Notes under the pieces: generated by a model
Seen by the model: only the letters and a program-made list of their open reading frames with translations
The model's database searches: none
Told to the model about the DNA's origin: nothing
Shown here: positions 22,920 to 31,682 of the stretch, piece after piece
Layout of the letters: each line of letters starts with the position of its first letter
Numbering within the stretch: position 1 is the stretch's first letter
NCBI RefSeq assembly: GCF_003056405.1
Contig: NZ_PYVZ01000001.1
Location: 1-64,000 of the forward strand
From: Devosia indica
GTDB taxonomy: Bacteria; Pseudomonadota; Alphaproteobacteria; Rhizobiales; Devosiaceae
Reading direction: 5' to 3'
Length of the DNA: 64,000 nucleotides
Translations under genes and position numbers: made by a program

Positions 22920-24815
22920 TCAGGTGCTCGATTCCCTGGCGTTGGTACCGGCGACCATTTCGTCGGGAATATCATCGAAGCTGGCGTAGTTCATGTTGTA
23001 GAGTTTTGAATAAAGCCCGCCCAGTTCCATGAGCTGGTCGTGATTGCCCTCTTCGATCTTTTCGCCGTTTTGCAGAACGATGATGCGGTCTGCGCCGCGA
23101 ATGGTGGCGAGGCGATGGGCGATAACCATGCCGGTGCGGCCCTTGAGCAGGATTTCCAGCGCCTTCTGGATCTGCCGTTCGGTATAGCTGTCGATATTTG
23201 CGGTGGCCTCGTCGAGCACCAGGATCTTGGCGTCGGCCACCAATGCCCGCGCGAAGCTGAGGAGCTGGCGCTGGCCGAGCGAAAGGTTGGACCCGCGCTG
23301 CTCGAGCATGGTGTCATAGCCATTGGCGAAACGATCGATGAATTCATGCGCGCCCACGGCCTTGGCGGCGGCGATCACATCCTCGCGGGTGGCCGAGGCC
23401 TTGTTGTAGCGAATATTCTCAAAGATCGTGCCGGTGAACAGGAATGGTTCCTGGAGCACCATGGCCACCTGTTCGCCTAAGGATTCCTGGGTGACATCGC
23501 GCACATCGTGGCCACCGACGATGACCGCGCCGTCCTGGACTTCATAGAAGCGGTGGACGAGCGCCATGGCGCTGGTCTTGCCCGAACCGGTGGGGCCGAT
23601 GACCGCAACGGTCTCGCCGGGATTGACCTTGAAGGACACGTTCTTCAGCACCGGGCGCTTCGGATCGTAGCCGAACACGACGTTTCTGAACTCGACCGAG
23701 CCATCCATCTCGCCGGTCAGCACCTTGGCGTCGGATTTGTCCTCGATCACGGTGGGCAGATCGAGCACTTCGGTGATGCGGCGGCCCGAGGTCATGGCGC
23801 GCTGCATGATGGAATATTGCATGGTGAGCGAGCGGATCGGGTCGAAGAAGCGCTGCACATAAAACAGGAACGCCACGACGACGCCGACCTGCAGCGCGCC
23901 ATTGAGCACCATGGCGCCACCGACGACCACGACCGTGGCCATGGATATGCCAGTGAGCGTATCGACGATGGGCACCATGACCTGGGCATATTTGGAGCCT
24001 GTGAGCTGGATGCGCAGGTTCTGATAGGCCTTGTCGTCATAAAGGTCGAAATTGACCTTCTGACGATCCAGGTTCTGCACCGTGCGCACGCCATTGATGC
24101 CTTCGGCCATGGCCCCGGCTGTCAACGAATTGGTTTCGTGCGCGGCCCAGAAGGCGCGCTTGGCCGGGGGTAGCCAGAAGATGCGGATGATGAACAGCAC
24201 CGGCATGGTGATAAGGGTCACCAGCCCCAGCCATGGGTCGAGGCTCAGCAGCACGGCAACAATGCCGAACAGCAGGACCAGATCGCCGACCGAAATCACC
24301 GAGGTTTCGAGAAATTCCTGCATGGCACTGACATCGCCCTGCAGGCGGCTCATCAGGCGGCCAACTTCGGTGCGGTCCATATAGCTGAGCGAGACGCGCT
24401 GGAGCTGGGCGAACATGGCGCGGCGCATGTCGAACAGCACGTGTTCGGCGACCTGCCCGACCTGGGTTTCCTGCACCCAGGAGGCGCCGAAATTGAGCAA
24501 TACCGCGATGGCGAAGGCGCCCACGGCCCAGAGCAGATTGTTCGGATCACCGCCGGCAACCAGTGCGGTGTCGATGGCATTGCCGATGATGAGCGGAATG
24601 GCCAATTGCGTGCCGGTAAAGATCAGCACCGCCGCGACAGCGAGATAGATCTTGAGGCGGTAGGGCTTCACATAGGCCCAGATGCGCCGGACCGTCTTGG
24701 GGTCATAGGCCTTGCCGAAAACTTCTTCCTCAATGCGGTGGCTGCCCACCGAGGCGCGGGGCGGACGCTGGCCGGGGAAGGCGGCGACTTCGCTTTCGTC
24801 ATCAACGACGCTCAT
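22920..24815 (-). CDS. Heterodimeric ABC exporter, catalytically competent half
   Basis: A 631-residue half-transporter with a cytoplasmic N-terminal extension of about 50 residues, six membrane helices and an ATPase domain: Walker A GPTGSGKTS, signature LSLGQRQL, Walker B ILVLDEATANID with the catalytic Glu, H-loop IAHRLAT. The signature departs from LSGGQ. Its start overlaps the stop of the partner gene by four bases (ATGA), so the two are translationally coupled and surely form a heterodimer. Substrate unknown; multidrug or lipid export is typical. Confidence 0.88.
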   Translation of the reverse strand: MSVVDDESEVAAFPGQRPPRASVGSHRIEEEVFGKAYDPKTVRRIWAYVKPYRLKIYLAVAAVLIFTGTQLAIPLIIGNAIDTALVAGGDPNNLLWAVGAFAIAVLLNFGASWVQETQVGQVAEHVLFDMRRAMFAQLQRVSLSYMDRTEVGRLMSRLQGDVSAMQEFLETSVISVGDLVLLFGIVAVLLSLDPWLGLVTLITMPVLFIIRIFWLPPAKRAFWAAHETNSLTAGAMAEGINGVRTVQNLDRQKVNFDLYDDKAYQNLRIQLTGSKYAQVMVPIVDTLTGISMATVVVVGGAMVLNGALQVGVVVAFLFYVQRFFDPIRSLTMQYSIMQRAMTSGRRITEVLDLPTVIEDKSDAKVLTGEMDGSVEFRNVVFGYDPKRPVLKNVSFKVNPGETVAVIGPTGSGKTSAMALVHRFYEVQDGAVIVGGHDVRDVTQESLGEQVAMVLQEPFLFTGTIFENIRYNKASATREDVIAAAKAVGAHEFIDRFANGYDTMLEQRGSNLSLGQRQLLSFARALVADAKILVLDEATANIDSYTERQIQKALEILLKGRTGMVIAHRLATIRGADRIIVLQNGEKIEEGNHDQLMELGGLYSKLYNMNYASFDDIPDEMVAGTNARESST

Positions 24816-26578
24816 TGGGCTGCCTCCAGATCGTCGGTTGGTCGCGTTTGCAGGTCATAGAGTGCGCGATAGCGGCCACCTTGGGCGAGCAGGTCTTCAT
24901 GGGTACCGCGCTCGACGATCCTGCCATCTTCGAGGAACAGGATCAGGTCGGCATGCATCAGCGAAGAGAGGCGATGGGCGATGATCATGGTGATCCGGTC
25001 GCTGGCGAAGCGGCGAATGGCCGAGCGGATACGATGCTCGGTGCCAGCGTCGATGGCGGCGGTCGAATCGTCGAACACCATGACGGCGGGCTTGAGCACC
25101 AGGGAGCGCGCGATGGAGAGGCGCTGGCGCTGACCACCGGAGAGCGAGACGCCGCGCTCGCCCACCACGGTGTCGTAGTCGGCCGGCAAGCCCATGATGT
25201 AATTGTGCAATTGGGCGCTTTCGGCGGCGCGCTCGATCTTGCGCTCCTTGGCCCAGGGATCGCCATAGGCGATGTTGTTCTCGATGGTGGTGGTGAACAG
25301 GAACGTGTCCTGCTGCACCACGGCGACGGAACGCCTGAGGCTTTGCAGCGTCACGTCGCGCACCTCCTGCCCATCGAGCGTGATGCGGCCGGAGGTGATG
25401 TCGTAAAAGCGCGGAATGAGATGGGCGAGCGTGGATTTGCCGCTGCCCGGGGCGCCGACAATGCCGATGGTCTGGCCGGCCTTTGCCTCGAAGCTGATGC
25501 CGTTGAGGGTGGGCACGGTGGAGCCAGGATAGGTGAAGTGAACATCCTCAAAGCGCAGCACGCCATTGCTGATCTTGAGCGGGGTGGCGCCGGGCTTGTC
25601 CTCGATTTCAACAGGGGCATCGAGGAAAGCATAGAAGCGCTCGCCGCAGGTGGAAGCGCGGGCATAGGAGTTGACCATCAGTCCGAGCTGGCGCACCGGC
25701 ATCTGCAGGATGGTCATGAAGGTGAGAAAGCTGGCCAGCGTGCCCACGGTCATCTCGCCGGCGATGACCTTGTTGCCGCCCACCCAGAGCACCAGGCCCA
25801 TGGCGGCGAAAAAGGAAAAGGTCATCATCGAGGTGTTCTTGACGCGCACCCGGACGCGGCGATGCGCCAGCTCCAGCGCGGCCTTGGAGGCAGTGTCGAA
25901 CTTGTCGAGCTCGTGCTTCTGGCCCGAAAAGGCGCGCACGACGCGGATGCCGCCGAGATTTTCTTCCATGACCCGGGTCAGCACGGAGAGTTTTTGCTGC
26001 AGGATCAGCCAGGTGGCGCGCAGCGTGAGCTGGGCCACTGATGAGCGCCAGGCGACGAAGGGCACAAAGCTCAGGGCCAGAAGGCCGAGCAGCACATCGG
26101 TCGAAAGCAGCATCCAGGCGCCGACCCCGATGAGCACCACGAGCAGAATGGTGCGGACCAGACCGGTGGAAAAGAACATGCGCAACCCGTCCAGATCGAG
26201 CAGGCCGATGGTGATCAGATCGCCCGAATGCACCCGGTCGTGGTAGGAATAGGAGAGGCGCTGGACCTTGTCATAAAAGGCCAGGCGCAGCTCGTAGCCC
26301 ACATGGTGGCCGACGCTTTCCGAAAAATAGTTCTGCACCAGGGTGAAGAGACCGCGCGCGACGGATGCGGCGAGCAGGGTCAGAGCTGTCCAGAGCAGCG
26401 CCTCCTGCGCGCCGTCGCCGGCGACGCTGAGCACGTTATGCGCCTGGTCGATGGCCTGCCCCAGCAAGCGGGGAATGGTCAGTTGCAGGATGGCCGCAAT
26501 GATGGTGGCACCAACCGCCAGGATTGCCTGAAACGGGTGGCGAAGGGAAAACAGGGTAATGCGCGTCAATGGCGCCAT
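24812..26578 (-). CDS. Heterodimeric ABC exporter, degenerate half
   Basis: A 588-residue half-transporter with six membrane helices and an ATPase domain: Walker A GAPGSGKST, signature LSGGQRQR, Walker B VMVFDDSTAAID and H-loop IAHRLSS. The catalytic Glu after Walker B is replaced by Asp (DD instead of DE), the hallmark of the inactive site in heterodimeric exporters such as TM287/288 and BmrCD. ATG 26578 is taken as start because the first membrane helix follows at a normal distance; the frame opens earlier with TTG 26659. First gene of a two-gene operon. Confidence 0.87.
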   Translation of the reverse strand: MAPLTRITLFSLRHPFQAILAVGATIIAAILQLTIPRLLGQAIDQAHNVLSVAGDGAQEALLWTALTLLAASVARGLFTLVQNYFSESVGHHVGYELRLAFYDKVQRLSYSYHDRVHSGDLITIGLLDLDGLRMFFSTGLVRTILLVVLIGVGAWMLLSTDVLLGLLALSFVPFVAWRSSVAQLTLRATWLILQQKLSVLTRVMEENLGGIRVVRAFSGQKHELDKFDTASKAALELAHRRVRVRVKNTSMMTFSFFAAMGLVLWVGGNKVIAGEMTVGTLASFLTFMTILQMPVRQLGLMVNSYARASTCGERFYAFLDAPVEIEDKPGATPLKISNGVLRFEDVHFTYPGSTVPTLNGISFEAKAGQTIGIVGAPGSGKSTLAHLIPRFYDITSGRITLDGQEVRDVTLQSLRRSVAVVQQDTFLFTTTIENNIAYGDPWAKERKIERAAESAQLHNYIMGLPADYDTVVGERGVSLSGGQRQRLSIARSLVLKPAVMVFDDSTAAIDAGTEHRIRSAIRRFASDRITMIIAHRLSSLMHADLILFLEDGRIVERGTHEDLLAQGGRYRALYDLQTRPTDDLEAAQ

Positions 26579-26827
26579 GCCTTTACCGGCATGGGCTGCT
26601 GCAACATGGTCCCGAGCATCGCCGCGCGAACGCTCGCGGCCAGCCTTGAGGGTTATCAAGGAAGTATCCAGACGTCAGTTAAAGTGGAGCCCGAAAGGGA
26701 GAGGCGGGAGGACCGTCGACCAGCAATCGGGCAAATCAAAAAACTCGCCTGCCTATAAAAAGCGCATTGCGTCTTCCATTCAAGGTGCAATTTGCGCAAA
26801 AAATGCAACGATGCAGCGAAAATGACA

Positions 26828-26847
26828 TCGGCATGACCCCATGCCGA
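26828..26847. promoter_or_regulatory. Inverted repeat in the divergent ABC / permease gap
   Basis: Perfect arms TCGGCATG (26828-26835) and CATGCCGA (26840-26847) with a four-base spacer, 59 bases before the TauE/SafE-type permease start. The rest of the 327-base gap (26579-26905) shows no gene. It may be an operator for the permease. Confidence 0.4.
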
Positions 26848-26905
26848 AGCGTTGATGGTACCCCGCTGCGGGCTCGGGCAGTTAGACCCATGAAGGGAAC
26901 TGCCC

Positions 26906-27652
26906 ATGATTTCCGGTTTGACGGCTGCGCTGATTGCCGCCGTATTTGTCACCTCAACGATTTCCGGCATTTTCGGCATGGCCGGCGGCATGCTGCTGCT
27001 GGCCGGTCTGCTGACCATATTGCCCGTGGCCACCGCGATTGCCCTGCAGGGCGCCATCCAGATCGTGGCCAATGGATCGCGGGCCTGGTTCTCGCGGAGC
27101 TTTATCGACTGGCGCATTATCGCAACCATGGTGGGGGGACTGGCCCTGGCGGCCTTGCTGCTGTTCCTGTTGCGCTATCAGCCGGACTTGGCGACAGTGT
27201 GCATCGCGGTAGGGCTGATGCCGATCCTGGTCTGGCTGCCCAAGAGCTGGTTGCAGCTTGATGCCAGCCGGCCGGTACACGGGTTCTTCTGCGGCTTTGC
27301 CAGTGGCGGGCTGAACCTGGCGGTGGGCGTGGCCGGGCCAAGCATCGATATCTTCTTCATTCGCACCCAGATGGACCGGCGCAAGGTGATTGCCACCAAG
27401 GCCTGCATGCAGGTGATCTCGCATGGCGCCAAGGTGGTGTTCTACGGCGCGACGGCGGCGGCCATGGCTGCAGGCGACTGGATACTGGTGGCCATTGCGG
27501 CACCCTTTGCCATTGCCGGGACCCATATGGGCTATGGCATCCTGCAGCGCCTGTCCGATGACGGGTTCCGGCGCTGGACCCGCTGGATCGTCACCATGCT
27601 GGGCGTGTTCTATCTGGTGCGCGGCATTTTGCTGCTCGCGGGCTCCTGGTGA
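26906..27652 (+). CDS. TauE/SafE (TSUP) family membrane transporter
   Basis: A 248-residue protein with about eight membrane helices in two similar halves, opening ALIAAVFVTSTISGIFGMAG with the family's glycine-rich first half-motif and GFFCGFASGGLNLAVGVAGP in the second half. TSUP proteins move sulfite, sulfoacetate, taurine-derived anions or related small organic anions. ATG 26906 has GAAGGGAA upstream. A LysR regulator follows in the same direction after a repeat; its target may be this permease. Confidence 0.85.
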   Translation: MISGLTAALIAAVFVTSTISGIFGMAGGMLLLAGLLTILPVATAIALQGAIQIVANGSRAWFSRSFIDWRIIATMVGGLALAALLLFLLRYQPDLATVCIAVGLMPILVWLPKSWLQLDASRPVHGFFCGFASGGLNLAVGVAGPSIDIFFIRTQMDRRKVIATKACMQVISHGAKVVFYGATAAAMAAGDWILVAIAAPFAIAGTHMGYGILQRLSDDGFRRWTRWIVTMLGVFYLVRGILLLAGSW

Positions 27653-27666
27653 ATCTTCCTGTTGAC

Positions 27667-27712
27667 GCATCGCTTTAAGCCGAAAACCGGTTCCCACTTT
27701 TCGGCGCGATGC
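27667..27712. repeat. Hyphomicrobiales palindromic repeat
   Basis: Two-part arms, GCATCGC + GCCGAAAA and TTTTCGGC + GCGATGC, fold into one stem with a five-base bulge around CCGGTTCCCAC. The AAAACCGGTTCCCACTTTTC wording is that of a palindrome found hundreds of times between genes in rhizobia. It is placed between the permease and LysR genes. Confidence 0.75.
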
Positions 27713-27736
27713 TCTATGTTGGGAGCGGGAGACGAC

Positions 27737-28648
27737 ATGGCACCATTCGATAGCGTAACCGCACGCCTTATCCTGCTTCTGGCCGAGACCGGCTCAATCG
27801 GCCGCGCGGCGGAACGGGAGGGCATAGCCTCCTCGGCGGTCAGCCGGCGGGTTTCCGATCTGGAAGGACGGCTGGGCGTGGTCCTGTTCGATCGCTCGGC
27901 GCATGGGGTGAAGCTGACCAAGGCGGGCGAGGCCTATGCCGAGGGGTGCCGCACCGTGTTGCGCTCCATTGCCGATCTCGACGCCATCATGGATGATTTC
28001 AGCTCCGGTCAGCGGGGGAGCCTCAGGCTGGCCTGCACCAGCTCGGCGCTGACCGGGCGCCTGCCCGAGCTTTTGGCCAAGTTCGCGGGCAAATATCCCG
28101 GCATTGAGATTGCCATTTCAGAGATGGGCGCGGCCAAGGCGCTGCTCTCTCTCGATGAGGGCCAGGCCGACATCGCCATCGTCTCGGACAATTACGATTT
28201 CACACGCTTCGAAATCCGGCCCTTCGAGGATGAACGGGTGTGGGTGCTGGTGCCGCCCGAGCATGAATTGGCCGCGAGCATCGAGCCGAGAAAATCGGTC
28301 AATTTCGATGCGGTCATTCCGCATTCCATCGTCGGCATCCACCATGCCGGCTCGCTCGACAGGCTGCTCAGCGAAGCGGCCGAGAAGCTGGGGCATCCGC
28401 TGAAGGAAGCGCTGCGTGTCGAGAGCTTTCCGGCACTGGTGCGCATGGTGGAGGCCGGATTCGGCATCGGCTTTCTGCGCTCGACCAGCCTACATCTGCT
28501 GGCCGGCACGGATCTGGTCTGCGCGCCGCTTTCGGAGCCCTGGGCGATGCGCAAATTGCTCGTGGCGCGGCGCAAGTCGAGCCCGCTATCGGCGGCGATG
28601 AAGAGTTTCGTCTCGCTGGCCGCGGAAACCTATCTTCCCTCCGTGTGA
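27737..28648 (+). CDS. LysR-family transcriptional regulator
   Basis: A 303-residue LysR regulator: N-terminal winged helix (LLLAETGSIGRAAEREGIAS, VSRRVSDLEGRLGVVLFDRS) and a periplasmic-binding-fold effector domain from about residue 90. The effector is unknown. ATG 27737 follows GGGAG and starts the family at the usual distance from the helix-turn-helix; the frame opens earlier inside the palindromic repeat. Neighbouring targets could be the TauE/SafE-type permease before it or, less likely, the iron operon after it, which has its own RirA-type site. Confidence 0.88.
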   Translation: MAPFDSVTARLILLLAETGSIGRAAEREGIASSAVSRRVSDLEGRLGVVLFDRSAHGVKLTKAGEAYAEGCRTVLRSIADLDAIMDDFSSGQRGSLRLACTSSALTGRLPELLAKFAGKYPGIEIAISEMGAAKALLSLDEGQADIAIVSDNYDFTRFEIRPFEDERVWVLVPPEHELAASIEPRKSVNFDAVIPHSIVGIHHAGSLDRLLSEAAEKLGHPLKEALRVESFPALVRMVEAGFGIGFLRSTSLHLLAGTDLVCAPLSEPWAMRKLLVARRKSSPLSAAMKSFVSLAAETYLPSV

Positions 28649-28656
28649 CAAAATTT

Positions 28657-28675
28657 CCTGATAAAAGATATCAGG
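28657..28675 (+). promoter_or_regulatory. RirA-type iron-responsive operator (IRO box)
   Basis: CCTGATA-AAAGA-TATCAGG is a perfect seven-base inverted repeat; it contains TGA-N9-TCA (28659-28673), the IRO-box pattern bound by the iron-sulfur repressor RirA in rhizobia. A plausible promoter follows, TTGACA at 28682-28687 and TATTGA 17 bases on. It precedes the four-gene iron-chelate uptake operon, so repression by iron is expected. Confidence 0.7.
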
Positions 28676-28771
28676 ATTGTTTTGACACGCCCCCATCTCG
28701 CCGATATTGAAGCTGACCAGCGCAGTCAGGTTTGCGCAGAGCTTTATTCATTTCAAATCGGAAGTACCGAG

Positions 28772-29674
28772 ATGACCATTCGCCGTACCGCCACCGCGCT
28801 TCTTGCCGGTTTCGTTGCCCTCAGCACTCCCGTTGTGGCGCAGGAAATCACCGTCACCCACGCTCAGGGTGAAACCACCCTGCCGGGCGTTCCCGAGAAA
28901 GTCGTCAGCTTCGACTTTGCGGCAATCGAGACGCTTGAGGCCATCGGCGTTGACGTGGCGGGCCTGCCCGGTTCGAACCTGCCGGCGCATCTGGAGAAAT
29001 ATGCCAGCGACGACTATGCCAAGGTCGGTTCGCTGTTCGAGCCCGACTACGAAGCCCTGGCCGCTCTCGAGCCGGACCTGATTATCGTCGCAGGCCGGTC
29101 CTCGGGCGCCTATGAAGAACTGGCCAAGATCGCTCCGACGGTCGACCTGTCCAATGACTGGGCCGATTTCTATGACTCGATCCAGGCCAATGCCGACATT
29201 GTCGGCCAGCTTTTCGACAAGGAAGCCGAGATCGACGCCCTCAAGGCCGAGACCGACGCCAAGGTGGAGGCCGCCAAGGCTGCCGCCGCCGATGCCGGCA
29301 AGGGCCTGATCGTGTTGACCAGCGGCGCGGAAGTGTCGGCCTATGGCCCGGGATCGCGTTTCGGCTTCATCCACGACACGCTCGGCGTCACCCCTGTGAT
29401 CGAGGACGTGGAGGCGGCCACCCATGGCGACGCCATTTCGTTCGAGTTCATCCTCGAAGCCAATCCCGACATGCTGTTCGTGATCGACCGCGATGCCGCC
29501 ACCGGTTCGGGCGCCGCTGCCGCCATTCTCGACAATGAATTGGTGGCCGAAACCACTGCCTGGAAGAATGGCGACGTCGTCTATATCGACCCGGTGCGCG
29601 CCTATATCGTCAATGGTGGCCTGATTTCGTTCGGCATCATGGCAGACCAGGTCGCTGAAGCGCTGAGCCAGTAA
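28772..29674 (+). CDS. Iron-siderophore ABC transporter substrate-binding protein (FatB/CeuA-like)
   Basis: A 300-residue periplasmic protein: signal peptide MTIRRTATALLAGFVALSTP then VVAQ, followed by a TroA-like two-lobed fold (EKVVSFDFAAIETLEAIGV, LEPDLIIVAGRSS, ISFEFILEANPDMLFVIDRD). It most resembles the FatB/YclQ/CeuA group, which bind catecholate chelates such as petrobactin or enterobactin fragments. ATG 28772 is preferred over the earlier in-frame start since GGAAG precedes it and the signal peptide begins there. First gene of the iron operon, behind the IRO box. Confidence 0.9.
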   Translation: MTIRRTATALLAGFVALSTPVVAQEITVTHAQGETTLPGVPEKVVSFDFAAIETLEAIGVDVAGLPGSNLPAHLEKYASDDYAKVGSLFEPDYEALAALEPDLIIVAGRSSGAYEELAKIAPTVDLSNDWADFYDSIQANADIVGQLFDKEAEIDALKAETDAKVEAAKAAAADAGKGLIVLTSGAEVSAYGPGSRFGFIHDTLGVTPVIEDVEAATHGDAISFEFILEANPDMLFVIDRDAATGSGAAAAILDNELVAETTAWKNGDVVYIDPVRAYIVNGGLISFGIMADQVAEALSQ

Positions 29675-29692
29675 GCGAGACCGCTCATTTCG

Positions 29693-29714
29693 CCCTCGCC
29701 CGTTCGGGCGGGGG
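29693..29714 (+). terminator. Hairpin between binding-protein and permease genes
   Basis: Ten-base arms CCCTCGCCCG (29693-29702) and CGGGCGGGGG (29705-29714), one G-T pair, followed by a T-rich stretch. It probably lowers expression of the permease and ATPase relative to the binding protein. The right arm overlaps the likely ribosome-binding site of the next gene, so it could also mask its translation. Confidence 0.55.
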
Positions 29715-29719
29715 CATAT

Positions 29720-30709
29720 TTGCTTTTCAGGCATTTTTTCGGCCCCATGCCCAAGCTGCTATTCGGCGTTCTCGCCATTCTCGTCCTGGCCGTCATCAGC
29801 CTCTTCATCGGCGTGAGCGATGTGACGCCGATGAGCCTGATCTCCTCATCGCCCGAAGACCGGCCGATGCAGGTCTTGCTGATCAGCCGCGTGCCGCGCA
29901 CGCTGGCCCTGATGCTGTCCGGCTCGGCCCTGGCGGTAGCGGGCCTGCTCATGCAGATGCTGGCGCGCAACCGCTTTGTCGAGCCGGGCACGGCCGGCAC
30001 GGTGGAGAGCGCCGTTTTCGGCATTCTTGTCATCACCATTTTCTGGCCCGGCAGTCCGCTGATCGCCAAGATGCTGGCGGCGACGGTGACCGCGCTGATG
30101 GGCACGGCGCTGTTCATGCAGATCCTGAGGCGTATTCCCCTGCGCTCGACGCTGATGGTGCCGCTGGTGGGCATCATGCTGGGCGGCGTCATCTCCTCGA
30201 TCACCGCCTTTTTCGCCTATCGCTACGATCTGCTGCAGACGCTGGGCACCTGGACCATGGGCGATTTTTCCGGTGTGCTGCGGGGGCGTTACGAACTGCT
30301 CTATATTAGCGCCGGGCTGGTGGGCATCGCCTGGATCGCCGCCGACCGGTTTACCGTTGCGGGGTTGGGCCAGGACTTCACCACCAATCTGGGGCTCAAT
30401 TACCGGCGCGTGCTGACGCTGGGGCTGACCATTGTTTCCATGGTGACCGCCGTGGTCGTTGTCTCGGTCGGATCGATCCCGTTTCTGGGGCTGATCGTGC
30501 CCAATCTTGTGTCCATGGCGGTGGGCGACAATGCGCGCCGGGCCATTCCCTGGATCGTGTTGATGGGCGCAGGGTTCGTTCTGACCTGTGACATTATCGG
30601 CCGGGTTATCCGCTTCCCCTATGAAATCCCGATCGGCACGGTGTTCGGGGTGATCGGCTCGGCCCTGTTCCTCTATCTGCTACTCAGAAGGCGCCCTGCC
30701 AATGGCTGA
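29720..30709 (+). CDS. Iron-siderophore ABC permease (FatD/CeuB-like)
   Basis: A 329-residue FecCD-family permease with eight to ten membrane helices; the family blocks SRVPRTLALMLSGSALAVAG, LGQDFTTNLGLNYRR and GSIPFLGLIVPNLVSMAVG (coupling helix) are visible. It forms the membrane channel with the next gene product. Start is uncertain: TTG 29720 has GGGGG five bases upstream, ATG 29747 lacks a ribosome-binding site but gives a more usual N-terminus. The next gene overlaps it by eight bases. Confidence 0.88.
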   Translation: MLFRHFFGPMPKLLFGVLAILVLAVISLFIGVSDVTPMSLISSSPEDRPMQVLLISRVPRTLALMLSGSALAVAGLLMQMLARNRFVEPGTAGTVESAVFGILVITIFWPGSPLIAKMLAATVTALMGTALFMQILRRIPLRSTLMVPLVGIMLGGVISSITAFFAYRYDLLQTLGTWTMGDFSGVLRGRYELLYISAGLVGIAWIAADRFTVAGLGQDFTTNLGLNYRRVLTLGLTIVSMVTAVVVVSVGSIPFLGLIVPNLVSMAVGDNARRAIPWIVLMGAGFVLTCDIIGRVIRFPYEIPIGTVFGVIGSALFLYLLLRRRPANG

Positions 30710-31682
30710 TATCCGCGCCCAGGCCACGCCCGTGATCTCGCCGCGTCAGGTTCTGATCATACTTGCAGCCCTCGCCGCCGTCTCCATCGTCGCCTTCATG
30801 GTGATCGGCGCAAAGGGGAACTGGAGCTTCATCCTGCCGTTCCGTGGCGCCAAGATCTGGTCCATGGCCACGATCGGCACAGCCATTGCCATAGCCACGG
30901 TGCTGTTCCAGACCATCACGGCCAACCGCATTCTCACCCCGTCGATCATGGGGTTCGACGCGCTGTTTGCGCTGGTGCGGACCGTGCAGGTGTTTTTCCT
31001 CGGGGGGCTGAGCTATGCCATGCTGCCCGACCAGTTGCAGTTCACCTATGAAACCGCGGTGATGGTTGGGCTTTCAACCCTGTTGTTCCGCTGGCTGTTC
31101 GGCCGCGCCTCGCGCGATCTCTATCTGCTGGTGCTGGTGGGCATTGTGTTTGGCGTCTTGTTCCGCTCGCTGGGCGGGCTGATGCAGCGGCTGATCAATC
31201 CCAATGATTTCGCGGTGCTGCAGGACAGCCTGTTTGCCAGCTTCAACACCACGGACCAGACCCTGCTCGGGATCAGCACGATTGCCATTGCCGGCGTGGG
31301 CATCTGGGTGTGGCGGCTGCTACCGGCGCTGGACGTGCTTAATCTGGGACGCGACACGGCCATCAATCTGGGCGTCAATTACAACCATACCGTCTCGCAA
31401 GTGCTGGTGATCGTGGCCATACTGGTATCAGTCTCGACAGCTCTGGTGGGGCCGGTGACCTTCTTTGGCCTGCTGGTGGCCAATCTGGCTTATCTGGTCA
31501 TCCGCAGCCATCGACACATCCTGATCCTGCCCGCGGCCATCCTGATCTCGATCATCACGCTGGTGGGCGGACAGGTCGTGCTGGAGCGGGTGTTCGGCTA
31601 TGACACGGCTCTGGCCATCATCATCGAATTTGTTGGCGGGGTCGTGTTCATCGCCATGCTCTTGAGGGGAAGCCGCACATGA
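30702..31682 (+). CDS. Iron-siderophore ABC permease (FatC/CeuC-like)
   Basis: A 326-residue FecCD-family permease, second half of the channel, with about nine membrane helices. Family blocks are FQTITANRILTPSIMGFDAL and LVGPVTFFGLLVANLAYLV. It overlaps the first permease by eight bases and the ATPase gene by four, so the three are translated as a unit. Confidence 0.9.
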   Translation: MADIRAQATPVISPRQVLIILAALAAVSIVAFMVIGAKGNWSFILPFRGAKIWSMATIGTAIAIATVLFQTITANRILTPSIMGFDALFALVRTVQVFFLGGLSYAMLPDQLQFTYETAVMVGLSTLLFRWLFGRASRDLYLLVLVGIVFGVLFRSLGGLMQRLINPNDFAVLQDSLFASFNTTDQTLLGISTIAIAGVGIWVWRLLPALDVLNLGRDTAINLGVNYNHTVSQVLVIVAILVSVSTALVGPVTFFGLLVANLAYLVIRSHRHILILPAAILISIITLVGGQVVLERVFGYDTALAIIIEFVGGVVFIAMLLRGSRT

